A stretch of 64,000 bases of DNA from Nitrospirota bacterium. Lineage in GTDB: Bacteria > Nitrospirota > Nitrospiria > SBBL01 > JAADHI01. Where the stretch lies: assembly GCA_029261215.1 (NCBI GenBank), contig JAJDBT010000016.1:1-64000 (forward strand). Reading direction: 5' to 3'. Numbering within the stretch: the first letter of the stretch is position 1; each line of letters begins with the position of its first letter. The notes beneath the pieces were generated by a model, which saw only the letters and a list, made by a program, of their open reading frames with translations, was not told the DNA's origin and searched no databases. Of the stretch, positions 8,732 through 18,142 are shown in pieces. Position numbers and translations under genes: made by a program.

Positions 8732-8896
8732 ATGACCAAGTGGGAATATAAGGCGGAGCATTTAGCGGGGGTACAGATCAACAATCAATTGAACTTCCTT
8801 GGAAAAGAAGGATGGGAGTTGGTGCATGTGACGTATCAAGCCGAAGAAGAATTCCCTTTTTTTTGTATTTTGAAGCGGCCGCTCAGTCGATTTTAA
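8732..8896 (+). CDS. Small DUF4177-like protein (54 aa), absent from the ORF track
   Basis: ATG 8732 lies seven bases after AAGGAG and opens a 54-residue frame ending at TAA 8896. The protein has the compact signature of DUF4177-type proteins: WEYK near the N-terminus, LNFLGKEGWELVHVTY in the middle and a final strand FFCILKRP. These are small cytoplasmic proteins of unknown function. The 3' end overlaps the convergent HEAT-repeat gene by four bases. The gene is too short for the ORF list but both the ribosome site and the family pattern support it. Confidence 0.75.
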   Translation: MTKWEYKAEHLAGVQINNQLNFLGKEGWELVHVTYQAEEEFPFFCILKRPLSRF

Positions 8897-10296
8897 TGAT
8901 CGGATTTTTTAAGTGGTTTTCCCGCTATTTTATTCAGGATGCGCCCCACATTGCCAGCCGCATAAGTCCGGACGGAGAGGTCGCTATCTTTCATCATTTC
9001 TTTTAATCGGGCCAGGCTTTCCGCTTCCCCGACTTCGCCAATCGCCCGAACCGCCGTCGTTCGGACACGAGGGGCTTCATCCTCCAGCGCCTTGCTCAGC
9101 AAGGGAAGACCCTCTGCCCCCCATACCCTTCTCAGGGAGCCGATCGCGAAATGCCGCACGCCATAATCCGGGTTCAAAAGAGCCGCTTCATATAAATCAA
9201 GTCGGCTTTTTCCGAGACGTTTCAGCCCTTCTGCGGCGGAAACCCGAACCATGGGGTCGGGATCGCTGATCAATTTTTCGATACGTGATGTCGCGCGACG
9301 ATCCCCCAGTTTTCCGAGTGTGGTTGCGGCAGAGCCACGCACCGCAGCATCTTTGTCACTCAGGGCATCTTCCAGTCCTCCGTAAAATGCAGCCCTTGGC
9401 ATTTCCCCCATGGCCTCTGCGGCATACATCCGCAGCATGTCATCTTTATCCTGAAGATAGGTTTTAAGATAGGGAATCGCATCCGGATTTTGACTTCGAC
9501 CCAGGGCGGCAATGCCGGAGGCCAGCGCTTTCGCCGGGAGTTTTTCAATTTCTGCAATCAATGTCGGAAAGGCGCTTTGATCCCCGTTTTTGGACATCGC
9601 AGCCAAAGCAAGCAAACGCGCAGTGAGATCTTGATCCTGGGTAAAAGTGGCCAGCAAGTTATTGAGTGCAACGCCCTGGTGTGTTTGACCCAGGCTTGCG
9701 AGTACTTTAACGGCCGCGACACGCACCATGCCATCGGGATCGGTACCGGCGGCCATCACCAGTTTAAGGATGTCCGGTCCTTCGAGTTGGCCAATGGCCT
9801 CTACGGTAAAAAACCTGACAAAGGTCTCAGGATCTCTGAATCGCGGTAAAATCAGCGGAATGAATGCCGGATCGCCCATCTCTCCGATGGCTTTAATCCC
9901 GGCGCTGCGGACAAAAAAGTTTTCATGCTGAAGCGAAATTTTGATGATGGAGAGCATGATTTCCTGCATCAAGGGCGGGGCGATGCCGGGAGCCGTTTTT
10001 TTTACAGCATCGTGATGGGCCAGGGCCCCTGGGATGTCGTTCAAAGCAATCAGAGCCCGAATTTTCATCTCGTGCGCTTCGAGGGCATTGGGAGATGACT
10101 GCAAAATGGCTTCGCTCAAAGCCAGGGTTTGTTTGTAATCTTTTGCTGCGTAGGCCTGTTCCGCCTCGACCAGTCTTTTGTCGGATTCGGGGGTGCAGCC
10201 CACATGAAACAAAAAAAACAACAGTACGCCAAAAAGAACACACTTTACGTGAAAGGCTCGTCGCCCTTCACTTTTTTTTACCCTGTCTTTCCCCAT
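8893..10296 (-). CDS. HEAT-repeat lipoprotein
   Basis: A 467-residue predicted lipoprotein: a hydrophobic N-terminal segment ends in a lipobox-like FHVGC with Cys at position 34. A short TPR-like region follows (EAEQAYAAKDYKQTLALSE), then about nine HEAT/PBS-lyase-type repeats of around 30 residues with the recurring pattern VRxxAxxAxGxxG (for example VRSAGIKAIGEMGD and VRTTAVRAIGEVGE). Such solenoids are protein-binding scaffolds. It is anchored in the periplasm, probably to the outer membrane. The start has GGGAGAAG just upstream. Partner and process are unknown; the divergently transcribed pentahaem cytochrome is a candidate but only by proximity. Confidence 0.85.
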   Translation of the reverse strand: MGKDRVKKSEGRRAFHVKCVLFGVLLFFLFHVGCTPESDKRLVEAEQAYAAKDYKQTLALSEAILQSSPNALEAHEMKIRALIALNDIPGALAHHDAVKKTAPGIAPPLMQEIMLSIIKISLQHENFFVRSAGIKAIGEMGDPAFIPLILPRFRDPETFVRFFTVEAIGQLEGPDILKLVMAAGTDPDGMVRVAAVKVLASLGQTHQGVALNNLLATFTQDQDLTARLLALAAMSKNGDQSAFPTLIAEIEKLPAKALASGIAALGRSQNPDAIPYLKTYLQDKDDMLRMYAAEAMGEMPRAAFYGGLEDALSDKDAAVRGSAATTLGKLGDRRATSRIEKLISDPDPMVRVSAAEGLKRLGKSRLDLYEAALLNPDYGVRHFAIGSLRRVWGAEGLPLLSKALEDEAPRVRTTAVRAIGEVGEAESLARLKEMMKDSDLSVRTYAAGNVGRILNKIAGKPLKKSDH

Positions 10297-10419
10297 TCAC
10301 TTCTCCCGAAACACAATGCTTCAGTGTAAAGTAATCCCGCTCAGAAAGACAGCGCTGAAGTACAAAGGCCGTCTAATTTGGAAGAGACATACTTCCAGAT
10401 TGAACATAAAAGGAAAACT

Positions 10420-10440
10420 ATGTTACAAAACGCTTCATGA
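10420..10440 (+). other. Possible 6-codon leader ORF overlapping the cytochrome start
   Basis: An ATG at 10420, preceded by AAAAGGA, opens a six-codon frame (MLQNAS) whose TGA overlaps the cytochrome ATG as ATGA. The cytochrome itself has no other ribosome site. This looks like start-stop coupling, in which the mini-ORF's ribosome site loads ribosomes for the cytochrome. It may instead be chance. Confidence 0.35.
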
Positions 10441-11933
10441 AAAAACAGCACTATAAATATTGGATGGGTCGGGCGAGCATATGTTTCGGGCTCACTATCG
10501 GGGTCTTGATTCTGTGCCTGACTCCTTTATTGGCACAAACGATTACCTTGCCAGATGTGCATTCCAAGACGAGTCCATCTGAGTCCAGTACCCTCAAGGG
10601 AACAATTCATCTAGATTCAAGCAGTGGGGCAAGCTCTTACAAAGTCAAAATCAAAGCCTTTGGCGAACAAATATATACCGAACGTCTTCCTGCGGGAACG
10701 CCTTTTCAAATCGACAAGATCAAGCCGGGTTATTACGATCTTGTGATTGAGGCAAACGGGCACACCACTCTCGTGAAAGAAGACGTGATTAAAATCATGC
10801 CCAAGAAAACAACACAGATTTTCGTCACCATGTTAAAAGCCCCCACCATTTTTCAAGACGGGGATGCGACCAAAATTATCATGTGCAGCGCCTGCCATAA
10901 AAAGCTGTACATGGAAATGATGCGTGGCGAAGGAGCCGATTTTCACACCGGCCCCTGGCCGGGACCCGATGGAAAATTGATTCATTTGCCCGACTTGCAG
11001 CGGGATTTTTATGCCAATTCCTCCCCCGAACATCTGTCTTTTGTTTCCCCCATTACCGTCGCCAGTATTTTAAAACAGCCGGAAGAAAAACGGGATGCCT
11101 GCCGATCCTGCCATGCGCCAACACGGATCTTACAAGGCGGGGATCGTCCCACGCCCCCCAGTCTGCGCGAAGAGAACCAGATCGATGGCGTCACCTGCGC
11201 CAGCTGTCATCTCGATAAAGACGGCAATGTACATGGGAAGTACGATCTTTCCGCGCCTCATCCAACGGTGCAAGACCCGCTTTTTACAGAAGCCCGCTCG
11301 GCGGAACTGTGTGCGGCCTGTCATCAAACAGACTATTCCGCACCTGCACAGCAAACCTATTTGGAGTGGCAGACCGATTTTGCACCCAAAGATGACCGAA
11401 CCTGCCAAAGCTGTCATATGCCAAGAGTCGTCCGTCTTTTTGCCAAAATTTTCTCCACTCTCCCGGAACGGGCCGTCGGAAAACACCTCTTTCCTGGTGG
11501 ACATTCACCCACGATGCTAAAAAAAGCGGCCACTTTGTCTGTCACCCAAAACCCCTCTGCCCCTCAAATGATTCAAATTGGCGTGACGAACAGCGGCGCA
11601 GGACACTCGCTGCCGACAGGTCACGGCCCAAGAGCCGTCTTGCTTCATGTCAAGATTGAAGGACCGGATGGCACCCTGCTGCTGGACACACGTAAAACGC
11701 TGCCCTTGGCCGTGTATACCGTCAACCCGGAACTGCCCCCGATTTCTGAAACCCTGCATGCCGCCATTCGTGCGGGTGCAACAGAAACCGTGGCGCTTAA
11801 ACTTGGAGATCAGCCGGGGCAATATCGTGTTCGCGCTGAGCTCTATTACGACCTCGACCGACAGGTCGATTTTAACGATCAGGATCTACCTTTAATCGCC
11901 GCCATAGAAGCAGAACTCAAGCGCCCTCAATAA
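10437..11933 (+). CDS. Periplasmic pentahaem c-type cytochrome
   Basis: A 498-residue exported cytochrome. The N-terminal signal anchor (VLILCLTPLLAQ) leads into a carboxypeptidase-regulatory-like beta domain (about 50-130: TLKGTIHLDSS, PGYYDLVIEANGHTT). Five CxxCH haem-binding motifs follow: CSACH, CRSCH, CASCH, CAACH and CQSCH. The C-terminal 150 residues form an Ig-like beta domain (QIGVTNSGAGHSLPTG). This architecture matches cytochrome c554-like multihaem proteins that pass electrons between quinol oxidases and terminal reductases in the periplasm. The electron partner cannot be read. Translation may depend on a leader ORF listed separately. Confidence 0.88.
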   Translation: MKKQHYKYWMGRASICFGLTIGVLILCLTPLLAQTITLPDVHSKTSPSESSTLKGTIHLDSSSGASSYKVKIKAFGEQIYTERLPAGTPFQIDKIKPGYYDLVIEANGHTTLVKEDVIKIMPKKTTQIFVTMLKAPTIFQDGDATKIIMCSACHKKLYMEMMRGEGADFHTGPWPGPDGKLIHLPDLQRDFYANSSPEHLSFVSPITVASILKQPEEKRDACRSCHAPTRILQGGDRPTPPSLREENQIDGVTCASCHLDKDGNVHGKYDLSAPHPTVQDPLFTEARSAELCAACHQTDYSAPAQQTYLEWQTDFAPKDDRTCQSCHMPRVVRLFAKIFSTLPERAVGKHLFPGGHSPTMLKKAATLSVTQNPSAPQMIQIGVTNSGAGHSLPTGHGPRAVLLHVKIEGPDGTLLLDTRKTLPLAVYTVNPELPPISETLHAAIRAGATETVALKLGDQPGQYRVRAELYYDLDRQVDFNDQDLPLIAAIEAELKRPQ

Positions 11934-12077
11934 TTCTATTTTTTCCATTTAATCTAAAAATTATATAGCATCGGCCCTGCCAAATTGACCGCCAACCAAT
12001 CCTGCGGTACCTTATTGAGGCACACAATTTCTCTGGGCTTTCCCACGGATGGGACCTATTTTAAAGGTAATTTCGGT

Positions 12078-12521
12078 ATGACAAATGAAGAATATTTAGA
12101 ACTCGGTATGGCCTATATCAAAAAAAAGAAATGGGACGCCGCCATGAGCGTGCTTAAAGAGTGCGAAAAACGACATGCTCTTCCCTTGGTCGAGGCCTTG
12201 CCCCCCCGCTTGCTCTCGGCATTGGGCCTTTGCCTCGCCATGGCGGAGGATAAAGTGTTGACCGGGCTGGATTACTGTGAAAAAGCCGTTCAGCAAGAAA
12301 GCTTTCGTCCGGAGCATCACTATCATCTCGGACTGGTTCATTTGAAGGACAGAAACAAGAGAGAAGCCATCTCTGCTTTTTACAAAGGGCTGAAATTCAA
12401 TCCAAAACACCCTGAGATCATCAAAAAACTGAATCAAATGGGCATTCGTAAAAATCGTTCTGTCCGATTCCTGCGGCGAGAACATATCGTCAATAAATTT
12501 ATGGGAAAACTCGGGGCATAA
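12078..12521 (+). CDS. TPR-repeat protein
   Basis: A 147-residue cytoplasmic protein with two or three tetratricopeptide repeats (YLELGMAYIKKKKWDAAMSVL; HYHLGLVHLKDRNKREAISAFYKGLKFNP) and a basic C-terminal tail (MGIRKNRSVRFLRRE). ATG 12078 was chosen because AAAGG precedes it and TPR homology begins at once; the ORF extension to 11985 has neither. TPR proteins mediate protein contacts; no partner is evident. It lies alone between the cytochrome and the convergent kinase. Confidence 0.7.
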   Translation: MTNEEYLELGMAYIKKKKWDAAMSVLKECEKRHALPLVEALPPRLLSALGLCLAMAEDKVLTGLDYCEKAVQQESFRPEHHYHLGLVHLKDRNKREAISAFYKGLKFNPKHPEIIKKLNQMGIRKNRSVRFLRREHIVNKFMGKLGA

Positions 12522-12567
12522 ACATCACGAAAGCGCAAACCCGCGTTTCACAAGAATCCCCTGATTT

Positions 12568-13452
12568 TTAAAAGAGATGATCCGTGGTGAGATGGTGATC
12601 CGAGCTCAGACTGAACAGCACATCAGCCTGCTCAGGGAGCGTCTCAAACCCATGACGTGTCAGGCGTTCGAAAAACTGAATAAATCGTTTGATTTCCGAT
12701 GGTCCCATGATTCGGGGGCATTGAATTCTCTGTTTCGCCCTTAACTTCTGCTCTTGTAGGAGCCGCCAGTCATAAACCACCTCGAAAGAAGGGGCCTGTA
12801 ACACGATGAAGTAGTCGATTTGTTTAAAAATCGCCGGATAATCATTTTTCAAACAGGCATTCACGTCCCGCCGCCATCGGCCATCTGCATCCTCCTTGGC
12901 TTCCAAGGTATTGACTGGACGCTGAAGACTGCTTTCATCTTGTGCTGGCACACAGAGACACCAGCCCTCCAAAATCACCACATCTACCGGCGTCTGAACT
13001 GTTCCCCAAAAAATGGGATCACTCCGGTCATCCAAAGCCTTGTCAAAACGGGGCAAAGGCACGCGCTGCCCGGCTTTTTTCTGACGCAGGTCTTGGAGCG
13101 TACGCCGGGCAAAAGCAATATCGTGTGTCCCCGGAACCCCCCGCATGGAAAAAAGCGGGTGCCGCGTTTCGGACAGGTTTTTGCGTTCCGCACGGGTGAG
13201 ATAAAAATCATCCAGAGAAAGCCGGGCGACATTGAGCGTGTGTTTTTCCTTGAGCAGCAAGGACAATAGAGAAGCCAGCGTTGATTTTCCCGTGCCCTGC
13301 GCCCCTTGAATCCCGACGATCAGGGCCGAAGGACTATTCTTGCGCAGGCGCGCGATTTTGGCGGCCAAGGGCTTGAAATACTGATCCACTGCGACACGAT
13401 AATTTTCCGGGAGTTGCTTGCTCTGGATAAAATGCGTAAGAACCTTGTTCAT
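12568..13452 (-). CDS. D-glycerate 3-kinase-like P-loop kinase
   Basis: A 294-residue cytoplasmic kinase of the GLYK/YggC type, predicted to phosphorylate D-glycerate to 3-phosphoglycerate with ATP. The Walker A loop GIQGAQGTGKST is near residue 48, followed by the family block SLDDFYLTRAER and the HPLFSMRGVPGTHD segment, then VVILEGWC (Walker B region) and a C-terminal RWRRDVN...YDWRLLQE region. Length is normal for the family. It stands upstream of the three DsrE-like genes in position, but the gap of 92 bases and downstream orientation leave operon membership open. Related kinases act on other small acids, so the substrate is an inference. Confidence 0.85.
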   Translation of the reverse strand: MNKVLTHFIQSKQLPENYRVAVDQYFKPLAAKIARLRKNSPSALIVGIQGAQGTGKSTLASLLSLLLKEKHTLNVARLSLDDFYLTRAERKNLSETRHPLFSMRGVPGTHDIAFARRTLQDLRQKKAGQRVPLPRFDKALDDRSDPIFWGTVQTPVDVVILEGWCLCVPAQDESSLQRPVNTLEAKEDADGRWRRDVNACLKNDYPAIFKQIDYFIVLQAPSFEVVYDWRLLQEQKLRAKQRIQCPRIMGPSEIKRFIQFFERLTRHGFETLPEQADVLFSLSSDHHLTTDHLF

Positions 13453-13544
13453 GAAAGGAAAACAGGGCAGGATTCAAACGGGGCCATCGTCATTTTAGCC
13501 GGGGGCCGCATAAAAAAAGCGTCCCCCGGCATAGAGATCGCATC

Positions 13545-13928
13545 TTACCAGTGCCAGACACGGTCGTGGTTTTCAATCAGGTCGAGCACCCCTTCGCGGT
13601 CCGTTGTTTTGACGCCTGCAATGAGCCCGGTGAGGGAAATGCCCCGTTTTACGAGGTCTTCGCCGGAAACATAAACGGCGACCCCTTTTGTCATCAAAGC
13701 CACAATATCCTTATCGATTTCTGCCGCGTGGGTTTGTTGCCATTCCCCAAACGAAACCTGTGGCGCTTGCTGGCCGGAGACGGCATAATTTACGGCATTG
13801 CCACGAAGCAAAACCGTCAGATCCGCCCCGGCACCTTTCATCGCGTGTGTGATCCACACCACCGTGTCGTCCTGTTCTTCAATCGTTGCCCGATAGGCGC
13901 TTTCGATAATATTGAGTGTTGTTGCCAT
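13545..13928 (-). CDS. DsrE-family protein (third of three)
   Basis: A 127-residue soluble protein with a DsrE/DsrF-like fold pattern: N-terminal strand MATTLNIIESAYRAT, then WITHAMKGAGADLTVLLRG and a C-terminal LIENHDRVWHW. ATG 13928 has AAGGAGC seven bases upstream; the ORF extension to 14033 overlaps the previous gene. DsrE-type proteins carry persulfide sulfur on a conserved Cys in sulfur oxidation and tRNA thiolation relays. This copy has no cysteine at all, so it is more likely a structural subunit than a carrier. It is the last gene of a tight cluster (10-base gap). Confidence 0.75.
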   Translation of the reverse strand: MATTLNIIESAYRATIEEQDDTVVWITHAMKGAGADLTVLLRGNAVNYAVSGQQAPQVSFGEWQQTHAAEIDKDIVALMTKGVAVYVSGEDLVKRGISLTGLIAGVKTTDREGVLDLIENHDRVWHW

Positions 13929-13938
13929 TGTATGCTCC

Positions 13939-14352
13939 TTACTTGGTCGGAATGACGAGTGTATTGTCCGAGGCATTGGCCCAACTGACAAAATCTCCTG
14001 GAGATCCCCGCCGGACTCCCGGCACCGCTTCATTCATGCCTCGCTCGTCTACGCAAAGCCCGCAATTGATCCAATCGACCTTTGCGCCCGATTTCTCGGC
14101 ATGTTTCATCAGTTCGGTCACCCAGTCTTTCGGCAAGGGGTGGTTCCATTCTTCTTTTTCAAAACCATGTACGCTGTTGGCATGCGCCGATTGTTTTGAA
14201 AACGGAACTCCCACAGCGCCTTCATAGGCAAATACGTTAACGTTATGCCCCCGCCGGACGGCGCTGTCGATCAACCGAAGGGCCGTTGTCGTCCGCGCGT
14301 TTTCAAACGGCGCATCCATTAAACAAAAAGTCAGTGTTTTTTTTTCAGACAT
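13939..14352 (-). CDS. DsrE-family protein with candidate carrier cysteines (second of three)
   Basis: A 137-residue DsrE/TusD-like protein. Core pattern: TLTFCLMDAPFENARTTTALRLI, a GHNVNVFAYEGAVG strand, and VDWINCGLCVDERG where the Cys pair sits at the position used as the sulfur carrier in DsrE relatives. It is the only member of the triplet with cysteines. The start is one of two adjacent ATGs; the second (14352) gives better spacing from AGGAGG than 14355. Proposed role: cytoplasmic persulfide carrier passing sulfur to or from TusA-like partners; TusA is encoded 19 kb away in this window. Confidence 0.78.
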   Translation of the reverse strand: MSEKKTLTFCLMDAPFENARTTTALRLIDSAVRRGHNVNVFAYEGAVGVPFSKQSAHANSVHGFEKEEWNHPLPKDWVTELMKHAEKSGAKVDWINCGLCVDERGMNEAVPGVRRGSPGDFVSWANASDNTLVIPTK

Positions 14353-14361
14353 CATTTCCTC

Positions 14362-14688
14362 CTAATGCCACAAGGTTTTGACGCCATCCGCCATTTGATC
14401 AATGACGACATCAAGTTCCGCAGGGGCAACGCCGTTGACAAGGGCCGCGTCCGCAATGCCCCGTTCCTGCAGTGATAAATTATCTGCTAAAATCCGCACC
14501 CCGGCCGTGGCAAGTTTTGCGAGCGTGTTGTGTGTGGGATTTTTTCGCGCAGGCAAGACCCCATTTTGAACGAGAAACAAGGTCACTTCATTTCCGCGTT
14601 CTTTCAAACCGGAAGCAAGGTCATAAAAATAAGCCACGTCGTTCACCTCAAACGGATCACGCGACTCAATAAGTAAATAACTGGCCAT
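14362..14688 (-). CDS. DsrE-family protein (first of three)
   Basis: A 108-residue DsrE-like protein starting MASYLLIESRDPFE, with YFYDLASGLKERGNEVTLFLVQNGV as the typical first alpha/beta unit and a TusB/DsrH-like ending VKTLWH. ATG 14688 follows GGAGG by five bases; the longer ORF start at 14787 is not supported. It has no cysteine. The last residues KTLWH resemble the Trp-containing tails of DsrH/TusB proteins. With the two following genes it may form a hetero-oligomer analogous to DsrEFH/TusBCD, though the sequences are divergent. Confidence 0.75.
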   Translation of the reverse strand: MASYLLIESRDPFEVNDVAYFYDLASGLKERGNEVTLFLVQNGVLPARKNPTHNTLAKLATAGVRILADNLSLQERGIADAALVNGVAPAELDVVIDQMADGVKTLWH

Positions 14689-15122
14689 TCTATCCTCCAT
14701 ATTGATGATGATAAAAAATACCTGCAGTGCCTGATATTCGTTTCTCCCAATCCTCAAGTATTTGAACACGTTTTTGTAGACTGACAACCTACTTTTTTTT
14801 CACCTCTCAGTCAAGATCAAGCGACCACAACCAGCGTGTCTGTTAAGAAAAAGGGATATTTTAAAGACAGTTTCCCCTGACGTACACCTACATTTGATAT
14901 TCCGGGGTTGAACAGGGTCTCATTTTTGACAAATTCCTTATGGGCCCAGGACGACTGCCCCAGCAACTTGGCAGGATACATTCCCTGAGTGGGGCGTTTT
15001 AGCTCAAACACACTCAATCGGTGAAAAATGAAACATTGACGATGCCCCATCCTGGCCTACTACCTGAAGTACTCCTAAAAAAACCGATCCGCAAACTATT
15101 TTTAAATTCCTTCAATTCTATC
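14689..15122. other. Intergenic region with one doubtful minus-strand ORF
   Basis: A 77-codon minus-strand frame (14817-15050) has coding-like codon use and a plausible GGA upstream, but the product is not recognisable. It ends 129 bases before the first DsrE-like gene. It could be a small gene or the remnant of a larger one. Nothing else is evident apart from the purQ promoter that follows. Confidence 0.35.
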
Positions 15123-15150
15123 TTGCTCCTAAAAAAACATGTGTTATAAT
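15123..15150 (+). promoter_or_regulatory. Sigma-70 promoter of purQLF
   Basis: TTGCTC, a 16-base spacer and a perfect TATAAT. Transcription would start near 15158, 35 bases before purQ ATG 15193. This excludes the ORF-track start at 15139, which lies within the promoter. Confidence 0.7.
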
Positions 15151-15192
15151 CCGGGTCTCAAAAACCTCTTGGTATTTCACGGAACAGATTTT

Positions 15193-15885
15193 ATGCATTT
15201 TGGCATCGTTGTTTTTCCCGGATCTAATTGTGACTTTGACTGCCAATATGTCACGGAAAAAATCCTCGGAGAACCCACAACATTGATCTGGCATCAGGAG
15301 AAACAACTCCCTGATATCGATGTGTTGATTTTGCCCGGCGGTTTTTCCTATGGCGATTATCTCCGAGCCGGGGCCATTGCACGCTTTTCACCGATTATGG
15401 ATGTGGTGATTGATTTTGCAGAAAAGGGGGGCTATGTCCTCGGAATTTGCAACGGTTTTCAAATTTTGACCGAGGCCGGATTGCTCCCTGGTGCCCTGCT
15501 CCAAAACCGCTCCACAAAGTTTGTTTGTAAGTGGGTGACCCTTCGGGTGGAATCCAACCAGAGCGCATTTACTCAGCTTTACACGCCCAATCAATTGATT
15601 TCGGTCCCCGTCGCGCACGCCGACGGCAATTATTTTCTTGATCCCGATACCTTGGCCGAGTTAGAAAACAACAAGCAAATCGTTTTTCGCTATGTGGACG
15701 CCAAAGGCGAAACAAGCCCCCTGGCAAACCCGAACGGGTCACTTGGCAATATCGCAGGTATTCGCAACAAAGCCGGAAACGTCCTGGGCATGATGCCTCA
15801 CCCCGAACGTGCGGCAGACCCTGTGTTGGGCGGCATTGACGGCATACACCTTTTCAAATCCTTGCAAACGGCCTGGAATAAATGA
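15193..15885 (+). CDS. purQ: Phosphoribosylformylglycinamidine synthase, glutaminase subunit PurQ
   Basis: A 230-residue class I glutamine amidotransferase that releases ammonia from glutamine for the FGAR to FGAM step of purine synthesis. The N-terminus [16 protein letters not shown], the nucleophile elbow LGICNGFQ, and the catalytic His-Glu pair in MMPHPERA are all present. The start follows GGAA and fits the upstream promoter. It overlaps purL by four bases (ATGA). This small PurQ normally works with small PurL and PurS; no purS precedes it here, so that subunit must be elsewhere. Confidence 0.97.
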   Translation: MHFGIVVFPGSNCDFDCQYVTEKILGEPTTLIWHQEKQLPDIDVLILPGGFSYGDYLRAGAIARFSPIMDVVIDFAEKGGYVLGICNGFQILTEAGLLPGALLQNRSTKFVCKWVTLRVESNQSAFTQLYTPNQLISVPVAHADGNYFLDPDTLAELENNKQIVFRYVDAKGETSPLANPNGSLGNIAGIRNKAGNVLGMMPHPERAADPVLGGIDGIHLFKSLQTAWNK

Positions 15886-18128
15886 GCGAACCCGATAAAG
15901 AAACCATCCCCTATCACACACTGACAAACGACGAGTATGAAAAGGTGCTTGCCCTGCTCGGACGCAAGGCCAACGCCACAGAACTCGCCATCTTTTCAGC
16001 CATGTGGAGTGAACACTGTAGTTATAAAAGCTCCAAACGTTATCTCAGCCGCTTTCCCACTAAAGGTGAACATGTCATCCACGGGCCAGGAGAAAACGCA
16101 GGGGTCGTCGATATCGGGGACGGCTGGGTCGCGGCATTCAAGATTGAAAGCCACAACCACCCTTCGTATATCGAACCTTTTCAGGGCGCGGCAACAGGGG
16201 TCGGCGGCATTCTCCGTGATATTTTCACGATGGGCGCGCGCCCGGTCGCGTTATTGAACTCACTTCGTTTTGGGCCGCTCGACATTCCTAAAAACCGATA
16301 TTTAATGGAACGGGTCGTTGCAGGAATTGCGGCTTACGGCAATTGCATTGGTGTTCCGACGATTGGCGGCGAAATTGTTTTTAATGAAACCTATTCAAAA
16401 AACCCTCTGGTGAATGTCTTCTGCCTCGGCATCGCTAGAAAAGATGAAATCGTCACCGCAGCGGCAGGCGGCATCGGAAATCCCGTGATTTATGTCGGCT
16501 CGAAAACAGGGCGGGACGGGGTCCATGGCGCAACCATGGCCAGTGCTGAACTGGATGCATCCACCGAAGATCGCCACACCGTACAAGTCGGAGATCCCTT
16601 CACTGAAAAACGACTCGTCGAAGCCTGTCTTGAGTTGATTCATTCCGGCGCGCTCGTCGGCATTCAGGACATGGGTGCGGCAGGTCTGACCAGTTCTGCT
16701 ACAGAAATGGCTGACCGGGGAAACTGTGGCATTGAAATCAATCTGGACAAAATCCCCCTTCGCGAAGAGAAGATTACCTACGAAGAAATCATGATTTCAG
16801 AGTCTCAGGAGCGCATGCTGCTCGTCGCCAAAAAAGGGCACGAAAAAGACGTGACGGCGATTTTCAAAAAATGGGATCTTGATGTTGCGGAAATCGGCCG
16901 GGTCACCGACGACCACATTTTCCGGGTTAAAGACAAAGACCAGATTGTCGCCGAAATCCCCGTAAAAGCGCTGACCGCTGAAGCGCCGCTGTATGATCGC
17001 CCGGTGAAAGAACCGCGGTTTCAGGAAATGCTTCTGGGACTTCATATCGACGGCATTGCTGAGCCTCAATCCTATTCAGAAACGCTTTTAACCTTGCTGG
17101 CATCCCCCAATTTTGCGAGCAAGGCCTGGGTCTACGAGCAATATGATCATATGGTTCAAACCAATACCGTCATTGCCCCCGGATTAGGGGCAGCAATGAT
17201 TCGACTCAAGGGCACACAAAAAGCATTGGCGATGACAACAGATGGCAACAGTACCTATACCTTGTTAAATCCCTACTTTGGCGGAGCCATTGCCGTCGCC
17301 GAAGCCGCAAGAAACCTGGCTTGTGTCGGCGCGAAACCTATCGGGATGACCAACTGCCTCAATTTTGGCAACCCGGAGCGCCCGGAAACCATGTGGTATT
17401 TGGGCCTCGCTGTTGAAGGCATGGCCGATGCCTGCACCCGTTTTGAAATTCCCGTGGTCAGCGGAAACGTCAGCCTGTATAACGAAACCCTGGGTTTGGG
17501 GATTTACCCCACCCCCATTGTCGGCATGGTTGGTTTGATTGATTCCGCCGATTTAATTGCACATCCCCTCACCCCTGGGTTTAAAGCTTCTGGTGAAAAG
17601 ATCGTGCTCATCGGAGATACGCGCGAAGAGCTGGGCGGGAGCGCCTATCTTAAAATTATTCATTTACAGGAACGCGGCTATCCCCCTAACATTGATTTCG
17701 ACAAGGAAAAAACCGTGCAGACCTTGGTGCGTGAAGCCGCAATCGCCGGATTATTGACCGCCGCTCATGATTGCTCCGAAGGTGGACTCGCAATGACCCT
17801 GGCCGAATGTTGCCTCTTGTCTCCGGCCCAGGTCGGTGGTAAAGTGGAACTGGCACCTCCGTCCATCCGGACAGATGGGTTTTTATTTGGTGAATCACAA
17901 TCCCGGATTGTTGTAACCGTGAAAACCACTGATTTTGAACAACTGAAACACCGTATTGAATCACAAAACCTGCCTTACACTGTCTTAGGAGAAACGGGCG
18001 GATCAGGCCTGGATATTTCGATAAAAGACCACCCTCGTGCGTCAATTCATCTCTCGATTGACGCAATGGATGCCGCATACAAACACGGCCTTTCTGATTA
18101 TTTTAAAGACCCGGCCGAATCTGATTAA
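15882..18128 (+). CDS. purL: Phosphoribosylformylglycinamidine synthase PurL (small form)
   Basis: A 748-residue synthetase of the small (bacillus/archaeal) type that uses ATP and PurQ-derived ammonia to form FGAM. Typical blocks are visible: [15 protein letters not shown] near the start, [24 protein letters not shown] (ATP/substrate site), GQ-like DMGAAGL and HDCSEGGLA. Length fits the small family (about 720-760). It is translationally coupled to purQ and followed 14 bases later by purF. Confidence 0.97.
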   Translation: MSEPDKETIPYHTLTNDEYEKVLALLGRKANATELAIFSAMWSEHCSYKSSKRYLSRFPTKGEHVIHGPGENAGVVDIGDGWVAAFKIESHNHPSYIEPFQGAATGVGGILRDIFTMGARPVALLNSLRFGPLDIPKNRYLMERVVAGIAAYGNCIGVPTIGGEIVFNETYSKNPLVNVFCLGIARKDEIVTAAAGGIGNPVIYVGSKTGRDGVHGATMASAELDASTEDRHTVQVGDPFTEKRLVEACLELIHSGALVGIQDMGAAGLTSSATEMADRGNCGIEINLDKIPLREEKITYEEIMISESQERMLLVAKKGHEKDVTAIFKKWDLDVAEIGRVTDDHIFRVKDKDQIVAEIPVKALTAEAPLYDRPVKEPRFQEMLLGLHIDGIAEPQSYSETLLTLLASPNFASKAWVYEQYDHMVQTNTVIAPGLGAAMIRLKGTQKALAMTTDGNSTYTLLNPYFGGAIAVAEAARNLACVGAKPIGMTNCLNFGNPERPETMWYLGLAVEGMADACTRFEIPVVSGNVSLYNETLGLGIYPTPIVGMVGLIDSADLIAHPLTPGFKASGEKIVLIGDTREELGGSAYLKIIHLQERGYPPNIDFDKEKTVQTLVREAAIAGLLTAAHDCSEGGLAMTLAECCLLSPAQVGGKVELAPPSIRTDGFLFGESQSRIVVTVKTTDFEQLKHRIESQNLPYTVLGETGGSGLDISIKDHPRASIHLSIDAMDAAYKHGLSDYFKDPAESD

Positions 18129-18142
18129 AACACGATAGGATC

